From positions 1 through 64,000 of the forward strand of contig JAFVXI010000025.1 in the NCBI GenBank assembly GCA_017501245.1: a stretch of DNA of 64,000 nucleotides, given 5' to 3'. This document shows, in pieces, positions 62,901 to 64,000 of this stretch. Source of the stretch: Clostridia bacterium (GTDB lineage: Bacteria > Bacillota > Clostridia > Oscillospirales > CAG-272). The notes beneath the pieces are model-generated. The model did not search any database, had not been told where the DNA came from, and was given only the letters and a program-made list of their open reading frames with translations. Both the position numbers and the translations under genes were made by a program. Numbering within the stretch: position 1 is the stretch's first letter; each line of letters starts with the position of its first letter.

Positions 62901-64000
62901 CTGACGACACCGACGCAACCATCATCGCAAAGTGGAATGCCCTTCCCGCATACTACGGCACCTATTGGGGCGTTGAGATCTGGAATGCAGGCTACGGCAA
63001 CTCCTCCAAGACTCCCCTCACGATCGACGAAAACGGCAATATGTCCGGCCTTAAGACCGGTATCATCGTTTCCTACGATCCCGAGACCCAGGTAGTTCAG
63101 TGGAAGAAGTCCGCTACTGATACGACGACCTACACCTTCTATTTCGATGCAGAGACCGGAATCATTGCAGGCATTTACAATAACTACGATATCGGCAACG
63201 ATTACTATCTCTACAGCCGCTATACCGAGGCTACGAACGGTGTGGTAACCGCATGCTACGGTGTAAAGGCTCCCAAGACCCCCGGTAGCACCGATTACGG
63301 CTACTACGCACAGTTCATCACCGTGGCAACCAAGCTCGGCGAGAACACCACCATCTTCCTTTACAACAACCACATCTATAACGACGTTACTATAGCAACC
63401 ACCACCGGCGAGCTTCTCACTCCCGCAACCGTTAAGGATGCTAAGACTGTCGTCGTTAAGGATAACAAGACCGGTGCAACTATCGTTGCAGTAACCTCTG
63501 TCGGCTCCTCCTTCGCGAATAACAACAACACTGCGGCGCTCGACGCTTACTACGGCAGCTACGCTATGGGTGATGAGACCGTTATCCTCGACGGAACCGG
63601 CACCATCGTATACGCAGGCAAGACCGGAACCTACACCGAGACTGCAAACGGCTTCGACGTTTACTTCGCAGTCGACGGCGTAAACACCGAGTACTACGTA
63701 TTGACCCTTGACACCGCCGCTAAGACCTGCACGCTCACCAAGCCTATGGCAAACGTCGTCCTCGACGCAGCAGGCAAGGAGGTTGAGCTTGAGCAGATCG
63801 GCTCCGTCAATATCAACATCGCAGTTGCTCTTCCTACCCTGACCCATAGCGACTTCGTATTCCGTGGCTGGTACGTACAGGGCGACGAGACTATGACCCC
63901 CGTTGCTGACGCTTACGTTCCCACCGGCGACGTAACTCTCGTAGCTATCTGGAAGGTCAGATATACCGTCAACGTCGTTTATAACGACACCGTAACCGAA
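59909..64000 (+). CDS. Large repeat lipoprotein, partial (cut by window end)
   Basis: 1364 residues visible; the frame stays open to the last base. ATG 59909 follows AAAGGAGA; an in-frame ATG at 59813 lacks a signal peptide. The signal ends in LFTSC (Cys about 23). Residues ~43-585: seven tandem units, mostly 78 residues, each with ERECACGDKETGVIPVLTD-type sequence. After that come beta-rich modules (SYTGDMGELVVSGFGTLTLG; SYAMGDETVILDGTGTIVYAG) and Listeria-Bacteroides repeats (MTFKGWFYDADC, VTLYAQWKS; FVFRGWYVQGDE, VTLVAIWKV). It is the fourth large lipoprotein after the subtilase. Probably adhesive or ligand-binding. Confidence 0.8.
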   Translation, partial: MNAKKILAMLVLTLMLVALFTSCESLGDIFGPKDEHEHEYAGWTIQTPPTEQDTGIAIGKCECEDSRKFVIPALTDSSVWTKTETPATHVDKGLTVYTSVYGSVEIESDVIPHEWTYTLTTEPTEAAEGAAERSCACGATETVVVPALSDATVWSSEVTKAPTHLEEGEKTYTSALYGSVKVAIAKTADHSFGAWVVITQATETAEGSAERECACGDKETGVIPVLTDATVWTAEVTVAPTHLTLGEKTYTSALYGTVKVTLAKTTEHSHGAWVVITQATETAEGSAERECACGDKETGVIPVLTDATVWTAEITKAPSHLEEGEKTYTSALYGTVKVTLAKTTEHSHGAWVVITQATETAEGSAERECACGDKETGVIPVLTDATVWTAEITKAPSHLEEGEKTYTSALYGTVKVSLPKNSDHGYGAWVVITQATETVEGSAERECACGEKETGVIPVLTDATVWAAEVTVAPTHLTLGEKTYTSALYGSVKVTLAKTPDHSYGAWTVITAPTETAEGSAERECACGDKETGAVPKLTDTTVWTAEVTTLAIYNAKGEMTYTSLLYGTYTAEIAKLVAPYDGKTYANLVFDGELEDSNKVTVAQDTWSGATLTLDENGFGFCTSYPYRGFTQITMVDPETGRINVTIYDIISTDADGNALADPVPNYESYTTYAAYVDFATGIIVRARNSAFDYVVLYTPFEAEPSSDAAQASSWNGNAMAITYTVNGTSYNVYCTSERAYIGVSFTDMAGNAVSADACYNAPCVYIKDANGALIASYGYDGEKQNALDGFEGSYTGDMGELVVSGFGTLTLGGTAGSYVQAADGDSHDLNVYLKDADGNVTHFYTVTLGEGTYTASMPKVTVSFVTGGYAEQAPIEYNKNVPQTLPTYTHETMTFKGWFYDADCTQPVEAAFVPTSDVTLYAQWKSKVVIYLIGVADGDASVLYLGEGDVIGDFLPAYGLDVENSRRFDAWYVDANANGELDEEDFALDLETTITADDTDATIIAKWNALPAYYGTYWGVEIWNAGYGNSSKTPLTIDENGNMSGLKTGIIVSYDPETQVVQWKKSATDTTTYTFYFDAETGIIAGIYNNYDIGNDYYLYSRYTEATNGVVTACYGVKAPKTPGSTDYGYYAQFITVATKLGENTTIFLYNNHIYNDVTIATTTGELLTPATVKDAKTVVVKDNKTGATIVAVTSVGSSFANNNNTAALDAYYGSYAMGDETVILDGTGTIVYAGKTGTYTETANGFDVYFAVDGVNTEYYVLTLDTAAKTCTLTKPMANVVLDAAGKEVELEQIGSVNINIAVALPTLTHSDFVFRGWYVQGDETMTPVADAYVPTGDVTLVAIWKVRYTVNVVYNDTVTE
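60035..61660 (+). repeat. Seven tandem coding repeats, mainly 234 bases
   Basis: Units begin at a conserved Trp codon at 60035, 60251, 60491, 60725, 60959, 61193 and 61427. The spacings are 216, 240, 234, 234, 234 and 234 bases. The central units are nearly identical at the DNA level. Each encodes a CxC(G) motif followed by TDATVWTAE- and KTYTSALYGTVK-type strands. Confidence 0.85.

Noticed and set aside
60371..63847. 1158-codon open frame on the - strand opposite the repeat lipoprotein
   Set aside because: A shadow of the tandem repeats: it repeats in step with the coding units. The + strand has a start, a signal peptide, a lipobox and known repeat motifs.

Overview
The window looks like chromosomal DNA of a Gram-positive, gut-type Clostridia bacterium, possibly Christensenellales or Oscillospirales; the exact lineage cannot be fixed by eye. 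The evidence is the Firmicutes-like 3' end of 23S rRNA at position 1, strong GGAGG ribosome sites, TTGACA/TATAAT promoters, many Cys-anchored lipoproteins with SC/AC lipoboxes and no outer-membrane genes, and surface modules typical of gut Firmicutes (Listeria-Bacteroides repeats, BspA-type LRR, Big_2, PTCT..CxxC repeats). No phage, IS element, CRISPR array or tRNA was recognised.

Layout. 1-2.9 kb: end of an rRNA operon, a membrane protein, a DUF2975/HTH pair and an XRE membrane-regulator pair. 2.9-8.6 kb: an AraC-type regulator divergent from an amino-sugar operon (Gfo/Idh/MocA oxidoreductase, nagA, nagB, serine hydrolase). 8.6-13.6 kb: a leftward five-gene operon (DUF5058 membrane protein, partner membrane protein, M20 peptidase, DUF4097-like lipoprotein, alpha/beta hydrolase) with an inverted repeat over its promoter, divergent from asnS. 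15.4-20.2 kb: a TetR regulator with two matching operators around its promoter, a 48-residue membrane peptide behind it, and a divergent 1200-residue membrane-anchored papain-like protease. 20.4-33.6 kb: separately promoted glycoside hydrolases (GH39-like, secreted GH78, cytoplasmic GH78, GH79-like) with one lipoprotein between them.

33.9-64 kb: one long rightward array with no strong internal terminator. It holds a repeat lipoprotein, a complete oligopeptide ABC transporter (membrane-anchored binding protein, two permeases, two ATPases), a 79-residue membrane protein, a 2592-residue subtilase lipoprotein with about 900 residues of LRR, and four more large lipoproteins; the last is cut by the window end. 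The simplest reading is a surface station for capturing and digesting protein coupled to peptide import. This is the best candidate for an undescribed system here.

Functions are assigned from recognised motifs only. No database search was run, and family names given as 'like' are inferences.
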